From contig JAKMXF010000332.1 of NCBI GenBank assembly GCA_024704765.1, forward strand, positions 900,060 to 964,059: DNA of 64,000 nucleotides, in the 5' to 3' direction. This DNA comes from Oopsacas minuta. Lineage: Eukaryota; Porifera; Hexactinellida; Lyssacinosida; Leucopsacidae. Positions 46,426-58,475 of the stretch are shown here, one piece after another. Positions within the stretch are counted from its first letter, which is position 1; each line of letters starts with the position of its first letter. The translations under genes were made by a program, and so were the position numbers. The notes below the pieces were generated by a model, which was not told where the DNA came from, did no database searches, and was given only the letters and a program-made list of their open reading frames with translations.

Positions 46426-47849
46426 GAGTGAATTCTGCAAAATTTCTTAAAATTGATTAGCACGTGAAATATTATACGCATTCATTGAGGAACATATGGA
46501 AATTGTATGCATCGCTCATTTTTCTGTTATTATGGATATCAGATTATATATTTGGTTATAGAATAGGGCTATAAATATATATTTTAAAAAATTATTAATT
46601 GGTAACCCATCTGGTTTAAAATATTCTTCAAACTATGGAGATTATGGGAAATTTTCTAGTTTCCAGTGTGAAATTCCACCCTAATCTATTGCAGTATAGC
46701 GAAGTTATTAAACTATATACATATTCGCAAACTAACTATGTAAAACAATACCTAGTCACTTGGGCTAAAATAAAATATTTCAAGTTTGATTTAAATAATC
46801 CAATTATATAGTCTCTATTACCTACTATCAGTCAAAAGAAACTAAAGAAGTGATTAAAAACAAATATCTAGTGAATATATGCCGCTCTAACTGATGGTTG
46901 AGAGGGGAGAAAGTCGGATGCTGCCCTGTTATTCATTATTGCTATAAAATATTTTAAGAAAACACGAAAAATTTAATTCAGAAAAATGTGAAATTTCAAA
47001 AAAATGTCAACAGGTTCAGATAGAAATCGAAAGATGGTCACCGTCGCGTAATTTCGCGCTCCCCTGGAAATTATGTTAAATTAAAGCTAATGGATTTAGC
47101 TTTCATTTAAAACATTAATCATTTGCCCACGGTATATTTCTGCACTATATCTACAAAATACAATTTGTCCTAACACGCCGAAAACTAATGGAAACTATTT
47201 TGCGAAATTTCTTCAGTACTGAGAACCAAGATACATGAAAGAAATACATCTAAGTGCATATATTCAACATTGAAATAACAAAATTTGCTTACTGTCACTT
47301 TACTACAATTACACTTGTGTGGGTACTACAAATATTATGTGCTATTTGGCCTCAATGAATATACATTCCATTAGAGCAGAATTACTCAACTATCTGATGA
47401 CATTGAAGTCTCTAAATTTGTCTGACTATGTTTTAGAGGGTGGGGATTTAGTTAAAACAAAATTATTCAGATCTGTATACATCAAAATTTTACCCTTATT
47501 CCATTCATTTGCCCACTGCACTACATCATTATAAGGTTGAAGTCTCATTAAATGATATCATAATATTTACATGCTCAAATAGATAATTAATTACACACAC
47601 CACCTTATCCTTTTGTAATAGCTGATCAATTATTAATTCGTAAAACCTTCTTGACCTGGCTTTCATATTGGAAAAATTGACTTTGATATCCATCTAACAG
47701 TTCAAGAAATAATATCAGTCCTCATTCTTGAGGAAGATTGGAAACTTTTGTATTCTCGATGGTCTATAAAATTTCTAAGAGCTTCAAGAAAAGTAAAAAG
47801 TCAGTAAATAAACAAGACGGGAGTGGTGGGGTGTTAATATTCCATGAAG
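46426..47849. other. No gene seen
   Basis: AT-rich; short frames only. Confidence 0.4.
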
Positions 47850-48740
47850 GATTGTGAAACCTCAGGTTACCAGTAAGCATATTCGCTCTGGTATTGATTT
47901 CGAATTCAAAATCGAACCAGAAATTGAGAGGAGAAAGTCCTTAGACGAGCTTCAAATCAGGTTGGATCAGATTGGGATATTAAGTTCTATCCGCCAATAA
48001 GCATCACTTGAAAATATTCCAGTTATTCCGTATATTGCAATGCTCTAGTATATTGTAGCAATTAAATCTGGTTGAAATATATTGCAAACATTGCCTGGAA
48101 AATCTATACTGGAGAAGAATTAGAATATGTAATGAGAAGGTTTCCCCTTAATGTTACTTTTATAGATTATTATCTTAAACTGGGAAGGATCAAATAAACA
48201 GAGCAGAGGCATTATCTTAAATCTGATGGTGTAAATCTGTCTACTTGGGAACAAATTCCCTTGTTCAGAAACTCTATTGCTCTATTGTACCAACATTTAA
48301 TTGGTATACAAATAATTCAAACCTTTAGGTATTTATCATACATCTCTCATGTAACTTCTCTCTTTAATCCAATAATGGAAATGTGACAACCCAAGTACCA
48401 GCACCACACTGTTATCCTTTAAATTTCCAAGTAAAACATGGGGTAGATTGTTCCTGAACCCTTCTTCATCTAACCTCCTTTCTGACTGGAATATTAACCG
48501 TTCATACACATAATTTTCATATTACCACCGATTTAGGTTTCGGAACTTCTGGGAAAATTGACATCTAAATTCAGCCTTTTCCAATCAACCAGTTGCATTA
48601 ATTTGTCGAAAAGAGAATATTGACTTAGTAACAGAATTGTATCACTTAATCAACTCTGAAATCGGTTCATTTCACCATAATGGTTTTGATACCACAAATG
48701 GTCAACTCAATAGGTCGATTATAGCCTCAATATTCGATGG
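47850..48740 (+). pseudogene. Unidentified decayed coding-like region
   Basis: Across shifting plus-strand frames there are long stop-free, protein-like pieces: HIRSGIDFEFKIEPEIERRK, LEYVMRRFPLNVTFIDYYLK, SDGVNLSTWEQIPLFRNSIA followed by LLYQHLIGIQIIQTF, FPSKTWGRLFLNPSS, and IDLVTELYHLINSEIGSFHH with NGQLNRSIIASIFDGRSL. The composition is that of a soluble protein broken by frameshifts and stops. I do not recognise the family. It sits just outside the hAT end at 48,787 and might be a host pseudogene or cargo of an element. Confidence 0.35.
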
Positions 48741-48786
48741 AAGATCATTGTCAGTGATGACATGAAAGGGTGATCAGAGATTCATA

Positions 48787-49480
48787 CAGGGGATTGTAGG
48801 GGGGGCAAGTGCCCCCCCTCGAAAAAACCCACTTAAACAAAGAATTTTTAATAAATTTATTTAATATACAACAAAGAAACAGCAAGTCTATCAAATTCAT
48901 CTAAACAACAATACGTCTTGGTTTACTGTTCTAAATGTCAACGATTTTTCTAGATCAGTTTCCGTAAGCTCATTCAGTGACTCTATTGCTATTTTCATGT
49001 GATCAGATAGGCTGTCTAGTGACAGCTGGCTCCTTACTCTTGTCTTTATTTGTTTCAATTGTGAGAAACTCCTTTCCATAGAAGCAGTGCTCACAGGAAG
49101 AGTAGGGCATATTTCTCCCAGCTTGCTTAAATTTGGATAGAATGCTTTAATCGCATCGTTGATTACAAGTTCCTTTAGTTGAATAGTCATGTCATCCCGC
49201 GTAAAGTAGCAAGAAACTTCTTGTAACTTGTCCACTCTGAATGAAGATGGCTCGAAATGATTCTCTAGTACATTCTTCACCACTTAACTTTTCAGCAGGC
49301 TTCTCTGTGCCATAGTGGGCAAGGAGCACTTCTACTTAGTCTTTTCCATCAGAGCATAATGCAGTGGATTCAATGCTCGCAAACTGAATAGATTATAAAG
49401 GAAGAGCAGATGCACAGCTGTAGATGAAGCGAAACGCCTCTCAATATTATCTCGAAGATGACAGATGAAATTCTATCTGG
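48787..49480 (-). mobile_element. hAT element, one end visible
   Basis: CAGGGGATTGTAGGGGGGGC followed by AAGTGCCCCCCC at 48,787 is a hAT-like terminus with a G-run/C-run inverted pair. It lies just beyond the stop of the hAT transposase remnant at 48,897. The opposite end was not found; the mariner at 49,546 may interrupt it. Confidence 0.6.
48897..49460 (-). pseudogene. hAT transposase C-terminal dimerisation region
   Basis: Stop-free from 49,283 to 48,897: FYPNLSKLGEICPTLPVSTA, SMERSFSQLKQIKTRVRSQL, LDSLSDHMKIAIES and ETDLEKSL. This is the hAT dimerisation motif in which 'P.STA..ERSFS.L..IKT..RS...' is diagnostic. Upstream pieces (LFLYNLFSLRALNPLHYAL) are out of frame to about 49,460. It begins mid-protein, so this is a truncated copy even though this part is intact. 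Confidence 0.8.
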
Positions 49481-49545
49481 ACCTGTTGGCATTTTTTGAA
49501 ATTTCACATTTTTCTAAATTTCCCTTTTTTTGATTATTCTTAAAA

Positions 49546-50672
49546 TACAATCGGCGTTCAGAAAGTTCCCGACCCTACCCCATATTTTTGTAACTATACA
49601 GAATATGCATGTACCATTCTTATATTTTCTCGAAATAATCACCATTAACGTCTATGACTCGTTGTAGACGTTCTAGCCATTTAAAAGAATACATTTTTAT
49701 AGTATCCAGGCGGGATGTATTTTTTTAGGGATCTCCAAATTGCGTTCCCTAGGTCGATTCTGGTATCAAAATGGCTGCCTGCAATGTCCCTTTTCAACTT
49801 TGCAAAGAGCCAGAAATCACAATGAGCGAGGTCAGGTAAGTAAGGGGTGATCTAGCTCAACAACTTTCATTATATCCAACTCTGACTTTACGAGCTTGAT
49901 TTTATGTGATCGTGCAATAATCGCATGCCCCGCAGTCCAAACTTTGGCCTCCGCCCCCAGTAATGTTTATCTACTTCTGAGAGGCAACTGTTAGCATAAA
50001 GTCCCCGGTAGTTGTTTTCCTTTTGGTATTATAATCTGGGCAACTGGGCCATGTGCATCAAAGAAAATTGAGTACATGACCTTCTGATCTTTGAAGTCCG
50101 GCCTAGGATTGAGAGGAGGCGCCTCACCTTTTACGACCCATACCTTATTTCTTTCTTTGGATAGTGGCTCGTCGTATCTTATCCAAGTCTCGTCGCCAGT
50201 AATGATTTCTGCTAGCCATCTTGGATCCTAGTATTTTTACTAGAGAGCATTTACTTGCACAAGTTACCCGACGGTCTTTTGGTCCTTTGTAAGGAAATGC
50301 GGTATCCATCTAGAACAATTTTTGCTAACTTTCAGCTCATCGATAAGTATGGAATGAACAGCTCCCGTTAAGATCCCTACACTCATAGCTATTTCCTCAA
50401 CAGTGATTTGAGGATCTTCTTCCACTCTCCAGCGAATTTCAGAGGTGTTACTGCTAGTGACGGCGGATCTGAGACCCCCGATTCGTTCCTCATCTTCCAG
50501 TGACTCTCGTCCTTCAAGAAACTGATTGGCCCACTCCTTCACAATAGGTTATGGAAGGCTAGCATCTCCATTAACGATTTCCAAGTCAAAGAGAATATCT
50601 TTCGGGGCAATAACAAGAAGCGGGGGAATTTTGATATAGGATGTTTGCTCGAATTTCAAATTTGAAACCATA
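49546..50672 (-). pseudogene. Mariner-family transposase and element, truncated
   Basis: The minus strand from 50,542 reads WANQFLEGRESLEDEERIGG, VEEDPQITVEEIAMSVGILT, GAVHSILIDELKVSK and RWIPHFLTKDQKTV, the bipartite HTH region of mariner transposases. Further on, across shifts, it reads PYLPDLAHCDFWLFAKLKRD with HFDTRIDLGNAI, equivalent to the conserved 'PYSPDLAP.D..LF..LK' segment that holds the last catalytic aspartate. A terminus-like ACAATCGGCGTTCAGAAAGT at 49,548 lies after the C-terminal end; no inverted partner is seen near 50,680, so the 5' end appears lost. Multiple stops. Confidence 0.78.
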
Positions 50673-50894
50673 AATACTGGAAAATACAAGATTAGTCATC
50701 AGAAGTAAATTGCATATTCTTGCTGAATAATGACAAGTCAAGTAATGAATCTAATTGTAACACCATTCATTAAGTTCTTTAATAGTCATTAAAAACAACG
50801 TTATATACTTTATACCAATTATTCAGCCCCAAAATGTATTTTACAATAACTTCAACTTAATTAATGGCTAGTAGAAGATTCCCAAAATACAAGA

Positions 50895-52612
50895 ACACTC
50901 CAATATTCCAGATAGTTTAGATGACAAATTCAAAGCGAAATGTAAATATTGCCATGAAGAGATTTCAGGTTCTCTGAGGACAACAACAAACTTTATCAAT
51001 TACATAAACGTTGCCATTCAATAAAGTATGAGGAATCCATTAGTCAAAAAGAAAAAAGACCGAAATTCAGCAGAAAGTTAACTTACTAGCCAAATTGGCT
51101 AAAGAGTATCCATCTCATGTTTCACATCAATATTATGTTACAGATGAACTTATAAGCTTTGTCACTGGAGATCTGATGCCACTTTCGGTGAGAGAGCCAA
51201 CAAAGGTTTCGCAATCTTATCTTTAAGTTAGTTATCAAATACCTAGCAGAAACCGTTTGTCGACTAAGCTATTAACAGAAAGCTCCAATGAGATACAACA
51301 ACCACTTTTGAAAAAACTTGGACAAGTTAAAAGTATTGCTCTCATCACTGATCTCCGGTCAAACAGAAAAATGAAGCGCTACATAGGTATTACATGTCAC
51401 TCACCTTTAACCGTCAAATAATTTATAGTTGTGTGTCACAGGTTTTTAGGGAGGCATACCGCCTGTAATATTAATGAAATATTCCAGGAAATCATCGCTT
51501 CATTTAAAATACAGAATACAATCTCATCTATCATCACTGACAATGCTTACAGTATGGTGAATGCATTCAGCAACTTTGCTTGGATTTGTATGTCAATAGG
51601 AGGAATCCGATAATAGTGATATCAAGGATGATAATTCATTGAGTCAAATTTCCTGCTCTGCTTCCACCAGTTCGCAATTCTGGTTTCGCACACCCTGCAG
51701 CTGTTGGAAAAAGATGGTATTAATAATGCTGATGTATTCACGTTGGCTATTTCAAAAGTATCTCAATTATATCATATATACACACTTGCATTCCTGCAGA
51801 TATACCATTAAATGAAATCGGCCACCGTCAAGTGTGCCCACTTGTTGGACTTCACAAATCATTATGATTAAATCACTTCTCTAGTTAGATATAGAAAAAC
51901 TAAACACTCAAAACTGCAAAGTTAGCATTCTATGAACTCAACTCCTTTGGGGGATTTGCTTAAATTCTTTCTCCTTTTGGGGAAGCAACAAAGATTGCCT
52001 AGATTGAGAATGTAGTATCCTCCAGTTGGGTTATCCCATGCATTAGAGGCTTGCGAGTTCAAATGGTGACACTTTGCCGTAAAATATTCTAATGGCCATT
52101 TAAGAGAACTTACAGATTCACTCGAACGTCGCCTTTCTAAGTATGAATCTGGGGATATATACAAAATAGCTAGAACACTAGATTCTAGATTTAACCTTGA
52201 AGTGGTGCAAGGATAGAATGGCAAGGATCTCATAAAAGGTTAAATTTTTGTTTAGAGGGTTGAAGTTTAATTGAACAAGTATACCGTACCTGTGATATTC
52301 GAATGTCAGGATGAACTACCAATGTAAAAAGAACAAATTGACTTTTGTTTATGGAATCAGATGATGAAGAAGCAGCATTTACATATACTGATGAAACAGA
52401 ACTGAGCGATTATCTCAACAAACCTAGCGTTCCACTAGTGCTGATGTTGCTGAAAATTGCTAAATATTTTCGAACCAACAGTTAGAGTTTGTGGTATGTG
52501 TTTTAACGACTTTTCAGTGTCGCTGGAAAGATTTATCGCCCCGATAGATGTAATCTATCTGGCAAAACTTTGAAACACTGATATTCATTATGGGCAACAT
52601 GCAATAGTTAGT
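50895..52612 (+). pseudogene. BED-finger hAT transposase, disrupted
   Basis: A BED zinc finger begins near 50,938 (KCKYCHEEISGSLRTTTNFI, then a C..H pair after a shift). Later pieces are LVIKYQIPSRNRLSTKLL, SIALITDLRSNR (first catalytic aspartate region), ITCHSPLTVK, HTACNINEIFQEIIASF, ISSIITDNAYSMVNAF (second aspartate), LQLLEKDGINNADVFT-like text, and at the C-terminus TELSDYLNKPSVP and LFSVAGKIYRPDRCNLSGKT. The last is the ZBED-type hAT dimerisation signature. Stops and frameshifts occur throughout. A likely right end of the element is at 52,746: on the other strand CAGGGTTAGGTTCAAGCAC followed by repeats of AAGTACTTAAGTAC. No left terminus was found. Confidence 0.75.
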
Positions 52613-52746
52613 AATTTAGCTTTATAGTTGTGTTAATATAATATTTGAAACAGGTAAATTGAATTTGATAAAGAAAACTATGTGTACTTAAGTACTTAAC
52701 CTGACTTGTACTTAAGTACTTGCAAAAGTGCTTGAACCTAACCCTG

Positions 52747-53425
52747 CATCCGTACTTTCAACTGTATCTAAAAAACGAGCAAATTTTATATGACGATTTT
52801 CTAAAATTTTCTAAAAATCAAGTTTGGAGCCAAATATTCTCAGTACAAGCAAGCTTACTTGCGTTGCGCGGCATGCGGACACTTCTTATCAATGTGTAGC
52901 AATTATATTCTTAAAGATTTACTATTGGTTATATACCCCCATGCATGTCAAACATTAATACGACTTGAAATGCCTGTTCCACTGTCACTATATACCACAT
53001 TAACCTTATACTTATACTTTTTTATAATGTTCAAATTTTCTACTTAATGATATTAAGTTTATCATGCCAATTAAACTACTTAGTATGGGGCTAACAATTC
53101 GTACATATAGGCATAAATTTCCATGCATATACTTGTTTAACAAATTGGCATTTGAAGAATTTTGCGAAATAGGAAGTATTGAGTATATTTTGCATTTATT
53201 AACCTGTAATATATTATTTAGAAACTGACTTAGAAAATATTATAATCCAAGCCATACCTAATGAACTATCTGAATAGATGCCAACGTGTCTTGATCTATC
53301 AGATTTAATAGATTACCAATTGGGACACCTATCAGATTTAGGCTCTAATGCTGGTACTTACATTTTGGAGAATCGAATACATGTATTTGAAGAATAATTT
53401 AATAATGAATAATAGAGTAAATATA
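52747..53425. other. No gene seen
   Basis: Spacer between the hAT right end and the Tc1/mariner element. A 62-codon plus frame at 52,859 lacks motifs. Confidence 0.4.
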
Positions 53426-54729
53426 CAGGGTGACACATAAATACTGTTACAAATATAAAAGGGCTGAAAACAAAGACTATTGGAGCGATCGTTCTGATAT
53501 TCTAAATTATGTTTAGCTATACTATAGGGTTGAAAATTAAGAAAGTATTACTCAAATATATCGCCTTTTGCCTTAATGCAGCTCTTCAGACGGATGATGA
53601 AGGAGTCTACACTGGCACACACATGCTCATCCGAAATCTTTGACCACTCTCTTAATAATGTACTCTTAAGAACCTCAGCTGAACGATGAGGTGTAGCGTT
53701 AACCCTCTCCTCCAATATGGACCATATAGAGAAGTCGAAGGGGTTAAGGTCTGGCGAACATGGTGGTCACTCTTCGGAAGAAATGACCCCGGGAAATTGG
53801 TCTTGCACCACTTTTGAGTGGCTTTAGCCTTGTGAGCTGGGGCAGAATCTTGTTGGTATACCCATAGGTCGTTTCCAAAATGTGATTGTGCCCAAGGCTT
53901 CAAAACATTCTCAAGAATTGATTCTCGATAAACCGATTGGTTGATTTTCACACCTTGGGGGATAAATAGCAAAGGTGTCCGACCAGTTGCAGTAACCCCG
54001 GCCCATACCATCACTGAAGCTAGTTTCTGCGTTATAGAGATCCGGAAAGTAGATTCAGGCAAAGTACTCTTATCGGTGCTAAAATCCTATGATACCTTGG
54101 TTAGGACCTGCTGAACAGTAAATATTTTCTCATCAGAGAAAAGGATCTGCTTGTGTGGACTATTGGTGAAACTTGAAAGCATGGCCTTGCATCTTTCCAC
54201 TTCATACTTTTATTTTTGGCTGTGAGGAGTTGTCTTTTTTCATTTTGTACGCTTTCATGCTCAAATCATTACAAACAAGCCTCCGCATCGATTCCCTGTT
54301 TGTATTTGTTTCAATGGCCATTTTTCGGATACTTCGGACAGGATTTCGTTTAATCAGTTGTAGCACCCGCTTGGTCAAAGAAATTGTCCGTGCAGTACGT
54401 GAACGGCCAGGTCGTGGTCGGTCTAGCACGTTCCTGTATCAGCAAACCGTGACAAAGTTCGCGAAATAAACATCCTATTTTAACTGAGCAAAGAGGCAAT
54501 TTCACTTCTGCATTTCCGGCCCTGAATAACTCAATAACAGCTGAACGACGAGTCTCCATTAGAAAAATGTTGAAATTATAAAACTTCTAAGTGAGATATA
54601 GCTGGTGTGATTTATTGAGATAAATAGATATGTAGTACAATATATTGGATAAGTTTCAACGCTATTGAATTATATTCATCTACAATATGGTAGTTTTAAA
54701 AGTTATAACAGTATTTATGTGTCACCCTG
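53426..54729 (-). mobile_element. Tc1/mariner element with intact termini (1,304 bp)
   Basis: Both ends read CAGGGTGACACATAAATACT followed by GTTA, 24 identical bases in inverted orientation, flanked by TA on each side (53,424-53,425 and 54,730-54,731). Size, TA target and a single minus-strand transposase fit a Tc1/mariner superfamily element of the ITmD37E/D type as I recall it. Confidence 0.92.
53560..54559 (-). pseudogene. Tc1/mariner transposase, disrupted
   Basis: Begins METRRSAVIELFRAG at 54,559, shifts, then DRPRPGRSRTAR, SIRKMAIETNTNRESMRRLV and MKAYKMKK (paired HTH region with a GRPR-like motif). LFSDEKIFTVQQV holds the first catalytic aspartate. The longest intact part (54,062-53,652) reads MVWAGVTATGRTPLLFIPQG, then WVYQQDSAPAHKAKATQKWC with the second aspartate. 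After another shift the SPDLNP-type region and C-terminus are degraded. At least three frameshifts; the element cannot make its own transposase but keeps both ends. Confidence 0.88.
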
Positions 54730-54731
54730 TA

Positions 54732-55644
54732 CAGATATTGTTATAGATAGACTGTTATTAATGCTACTATTATAAGTTAACATTTATATTAAGTGAAGTG
54801 TCACAGGATGGTGTTTACACTCGTAATATCCTTGATAAGATTAGGCTTCTAACATCTGGCTACATTGGAAGGCCTCTCTTTCCTTGGCTTTTCTTCTTCC
54901 CGGTCTGTTCATCGATTTCTTTGGTTTTTCATTTCAGAACCTTGGGGGCCATTGGTATACAGCGACAAAATGCCGCTCCCAGTAGAGTAACAGACCTAAT
55001 TGGGGCGAGGTTTGGGAGCCTGTGTTTACAGCATTTGAACCTATAATTACTCTGTTTTGTTAGAAACGGACAAACATGGCCAATAGCAAAAGGTGGGGTT
55101 CAGGGTCAGGGCCTTCTGAGTGTTTGGGCCCGTGTTCTGCTACCCTATGCTCAAATGGGATATTATTCATTAATAGGACGTAAGGTATTGCAGAGACACT
55201 AATATCAACTATAGATCGATAAGATTTGCAGTTTTTGAGCTATGGCTACTATATGACAAAATGCATTTCCTTAGCACCCAGGTATGTGATTACATTCTGA
55301 TCATGTTATCGGAATTCTTCGAATCACTACATTAATTCATCATATTATATACCAATCAGACATTACAGATGTTGAAAACAATGTAAATACACTTTAGAAG
55401 CTTGCATTTGTTGTACTAAAATGCACATTCAGCGACCACATGATGATTAATTACATATTTGACTACATATATATTTGTATATACTTTATACTACGTTTCG
55501 TTGATAATACATTCCTAAGGGCTATCACACGTATTTTCAGTTTATCATCCTTTACATATTTCTACTCTTCAAAAACTGATTTCTTATTTTTAACCATGAT
55601 TCGCCAGCATATTTTGCCGTATTATAGTATAGCATGATAGATAC
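54732..55644. other. No confirmed gene
   Basis: Contains an 82-codon plus frame at 54,798-55,046, unassigned. If the minus-strand helicase exon at 55,645-55,802 is real, this is its first intron, but no helicase motif was found here on the minus strand. Confidence 0.35.
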
Positions 55645-55802
55645 TCGTGTATTGATACGGGCGCTCCCTCCGCCCCCAATGGTACCCCACTGCTGGGTGG
55701 AGGATCGGGATTACTTTTGCATTCAGCCTCAGCAGAGCCGTACTCAAGTAGATCTTCATCATTTATATCGACTTCAATGTGTTGTTTATCAGCCTCAGCC
55801 AT
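55645..55802 (-). CDS. Candidate first coding exon of a UAP56/DDX39-type helicase
   Basis: From the ATG at 55,802 the minus strand encodes MAEADKQHIEVDINDEDLLE, a Glu/Ser-rich stretch, a Pro/Gly stretch and APVSIH. UAP56/Sub2 proteins begin with a short acidic 'ND.(E/D)LLDYE' segment and a Gly/Ala linker running into '(Y)VSIHSSGF', so order and spacing fit. A GT follows at 55,644-55,643 (CACGA|GTATCT), just after the VSIH residues. Composition is more GC-rich than the surroundings and there are no stops. No DECD-box or other helicase motif was found at lower coordinates in this window, so the rest must lie in small exons I could not see, or outside the window, or the exon is orphaned. The helicase identity is an inference. 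Confidence 0.42.
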
Positions 55803-57396
55803 TTTGTTCTAGTTTTTGATATTTTTAACAATAACAATGGAATTTTTATACTTGTGGCCAATCCTCAATAGTTGCTTATTTATTCAAGTGGCATTTAATA
55901 CTATTGTGATAAGATTTATTACGAATTTGGTCTATTCAAATTAACCTGGGGCCTGGAGTAAACCTTAAAATACTTTAGGTCAATATTGGATTGTTATATT
56001 TTGACACATTATTCAACTGCTAAAGTCTTTGATAGTGATATATCTGTATAGCAATCAGGGTTCTGCTGAAAGTCTGTGAATGGATGAACAATTAGATTTC
56101 TTTGGAAGTCTGATGTCTGTTAACAATTCATGTATTTTACATTGCAAAACTAAGACTTTAAGTTTTTATGAAGAATGCAACTTACTATTTTTAAGAGGAT
56201 TTGTGTCTTGATTCCTTTATCAATTAGTGTGTGGAGCTATTTACATCAGTTTTAGTATGTTGGAGTAATTGATATATAGAAATTATATGGTGATATATAA
56301 GTTTAGATTACCCTGTTGTGACTATCTCACCTATCTGTATATTTGAGTTATCTAGCAATTCAATACTTTACTATTATATATCATGTTACCAAGGGTTGCT
56401 TTAGATTATTTGAAATCTAGAAAAAGGTATATGCAAATTTATTGGTAATTCTACTTGTTTTTTAATTATAAGTACAGAATCTACTCATTACTTACCTTAT
56501 TCATATGATTTTTCTTTTTGGAATTGCATTTCGTTTCCAATTCATCTCTTTCCATGGTCTTCTCCAAAATGTAAATAGGTATCTACAGATAAGAGTAGTG
56601 ATATATTGATATTATAAATATTTTTATTGATTTTGGGGCGCAAATTCTAATCGAAGGATGGTACTTATCAAATTTGTTTATTTATTTTGATTTGTTGGGA
56701 ATTTATGTATTTACATTGAGACTTACATTAAACATCAATTTGATCCAGAGGACTTAGTTCAAGTTGGATAAGTCTCCATAAGGTGACAAAAATATCTGCA
56801 CATTGGGAGCCATAACAGGAAGTACTCCTTCTCTCAACCTGAGCCCAAAACAATCAGAATCTGATTCCAAAATGATACTTCAAATTGAAATTGATTGAAA
56901 AGAAACAGCCTGTACTGTTATTTGGCTGATGTAATATAACACACAGCTTCTGACCACCATATCCTGGGTTGCATTGTTTTGGTCAGTGATTTGTCGTGCA
57001 AGAACGCGATCCAATGGTGAGATCATTATGAGTAGAATTAATGACTGATACATCTTTTTGAGCTAGCGCTCCTAAAATATCTTATCCTAAAGTAATTCAC
57101 CATTCATCCTGCAATATAATGTAGTCCGAATTGTCATTAAATCCTGTTTAAACGTAATAACTGACAAATACTAAACGTACTGCATTACGTTTAGTGTATC
57201 TTCTTTAGTTTTCACAAATTTCACCAATAAGTTTCAATTGGTTATACAATGTCTCTTTATCGAAAATGATATGAGATAAGGTTCGGATGAGCAATTAAGG
57301 TAAATAGCATTTGGGGTAGAGGAGGCAGTTGACTGCCCGCATTTTGAGCGTTGCTCATCTCCCTATTGTATATTGATTTAAGGAGTCATTTTCCGA
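55803..57396. other. No gene seen
   Basis: AT-rich, no supported coding region; may include the promoter of the minus-strand exon at 55,802. Confidence 0.4.
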
Positions 57397-57425
57397 AAAC
57401 TGAGAGGGCTCTGCCCTCTCAGTTT
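57397..57425. repeat. GC-rich hairpin, 13-bp stem, 3-base loop
   Basis: AAACTGAGAGGGC (57,397-57,409), TCT, GCCCTCTCAGTTT (57,413-57,425), exact reverse complement. Confidence 0.95.
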
Positions 57426-57812
57426 GAAAAGAGTCTTTACTGTGGCAATAGCCCTGAATGCGGGCTAAATGGGACCAAAATGACCACTTAGGACTCATCA
57501 ATATCAAAATTACAATATTTTAATGAGCCTATCCAAAATTGGTACAATATAATATTTCATGTTTAAAATCGCACAAAAACAATTTCTAAGTTCACTGTTC
57601 AGGTTGAATAACATCTAATATCTCATTATTTGCAATAAAAATATTTGGCTTCACAGACATCCTTGGACCAACTTTTCACTCCACTGAACAGGATTTATTA
57701 CGTAGGTCATGACGTGTGTTACAAGTATAGCAGCGGTACTTAACTTTTTTGCTCAATTTTCCCCTTCGCCAATAGGCGGCAAAATACACGCATGCATGAC
57801 ATACTTTATTAC

Positions 57813-58472
57813 AAGGCCTGTTGTGTGACAGATTTAGTGCCATGACAGTCGTACTACTACCTCTATTACTGGTACCATGGATACTCTATACTCATGACAG
57901 AGTTACTACCTTACATGACAGAATTATTATCCTTTGATCATGACATGAAATCTTATAACTCAACTCTTAGCTCTTATCACACTGATGATCATGTGTTTTA
58001 ATGATTTTTTTGTTTCTGCTCTAGAGTTATATTACATAACTGGGCGTAAGCAAGATACTTTTACATTTTGTGTGAATTGTTTTATGTTACGTATTTTTAT
58101 ATAGAAATTGGACTGAGTTCCTTGTGTCCTGATGATCAATTAATTGTCTAACGTATCTGTTGTAATTCATCAAATTCATATTTATTTTAGAATATATATT
58201 GTTATCATATTTAGTAAAAGTAACAATTTCGAAATAAATGAAGTGAGTAGACATATTGCTATTAAGAGCAGAAACAAAGAACCCATTGAAAATGCATTAT
58301 TATCAGTGTGATGAGAACTAAGAGTTGAGTTATACGATTTCACGCCATCATCAAAGGGTAGTAATTCTGGCATGTAAGGTAGTAACTTTGTCATGGATTT
58401 AGAGTATCTATGGTACCAGTAATAGAGGTAGTAAAACTGGTATGGTAGTAAATCTCATATGCACCAGGCCTT
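57813..58472. mobile_element. 660-bp foldback/TIR element with about 210-bp arms
   Basis: Left arm about 57,813-58,025 and right arm about 58,262-58,472 are inverted copies: AAGGCCTG at the tip, ACTACCTCTATTACTGGTAC, CATGACAGAGTTACTACCTT, ACTCAACTCTTAG, TCACACTGAT and TTTGTTTCTGCTCT. Inside the arms, TAGTA(A/C)T..G.CATG units are repeated. The interior has no coding capacity. Confidence 0.8.
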
Positions 58473-58475
58473 AAT

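Noticed and set aside
54798-55046. 82-codon plus frame as a gene
   Set aside because: No motif, and composition similar to the other chance frames.
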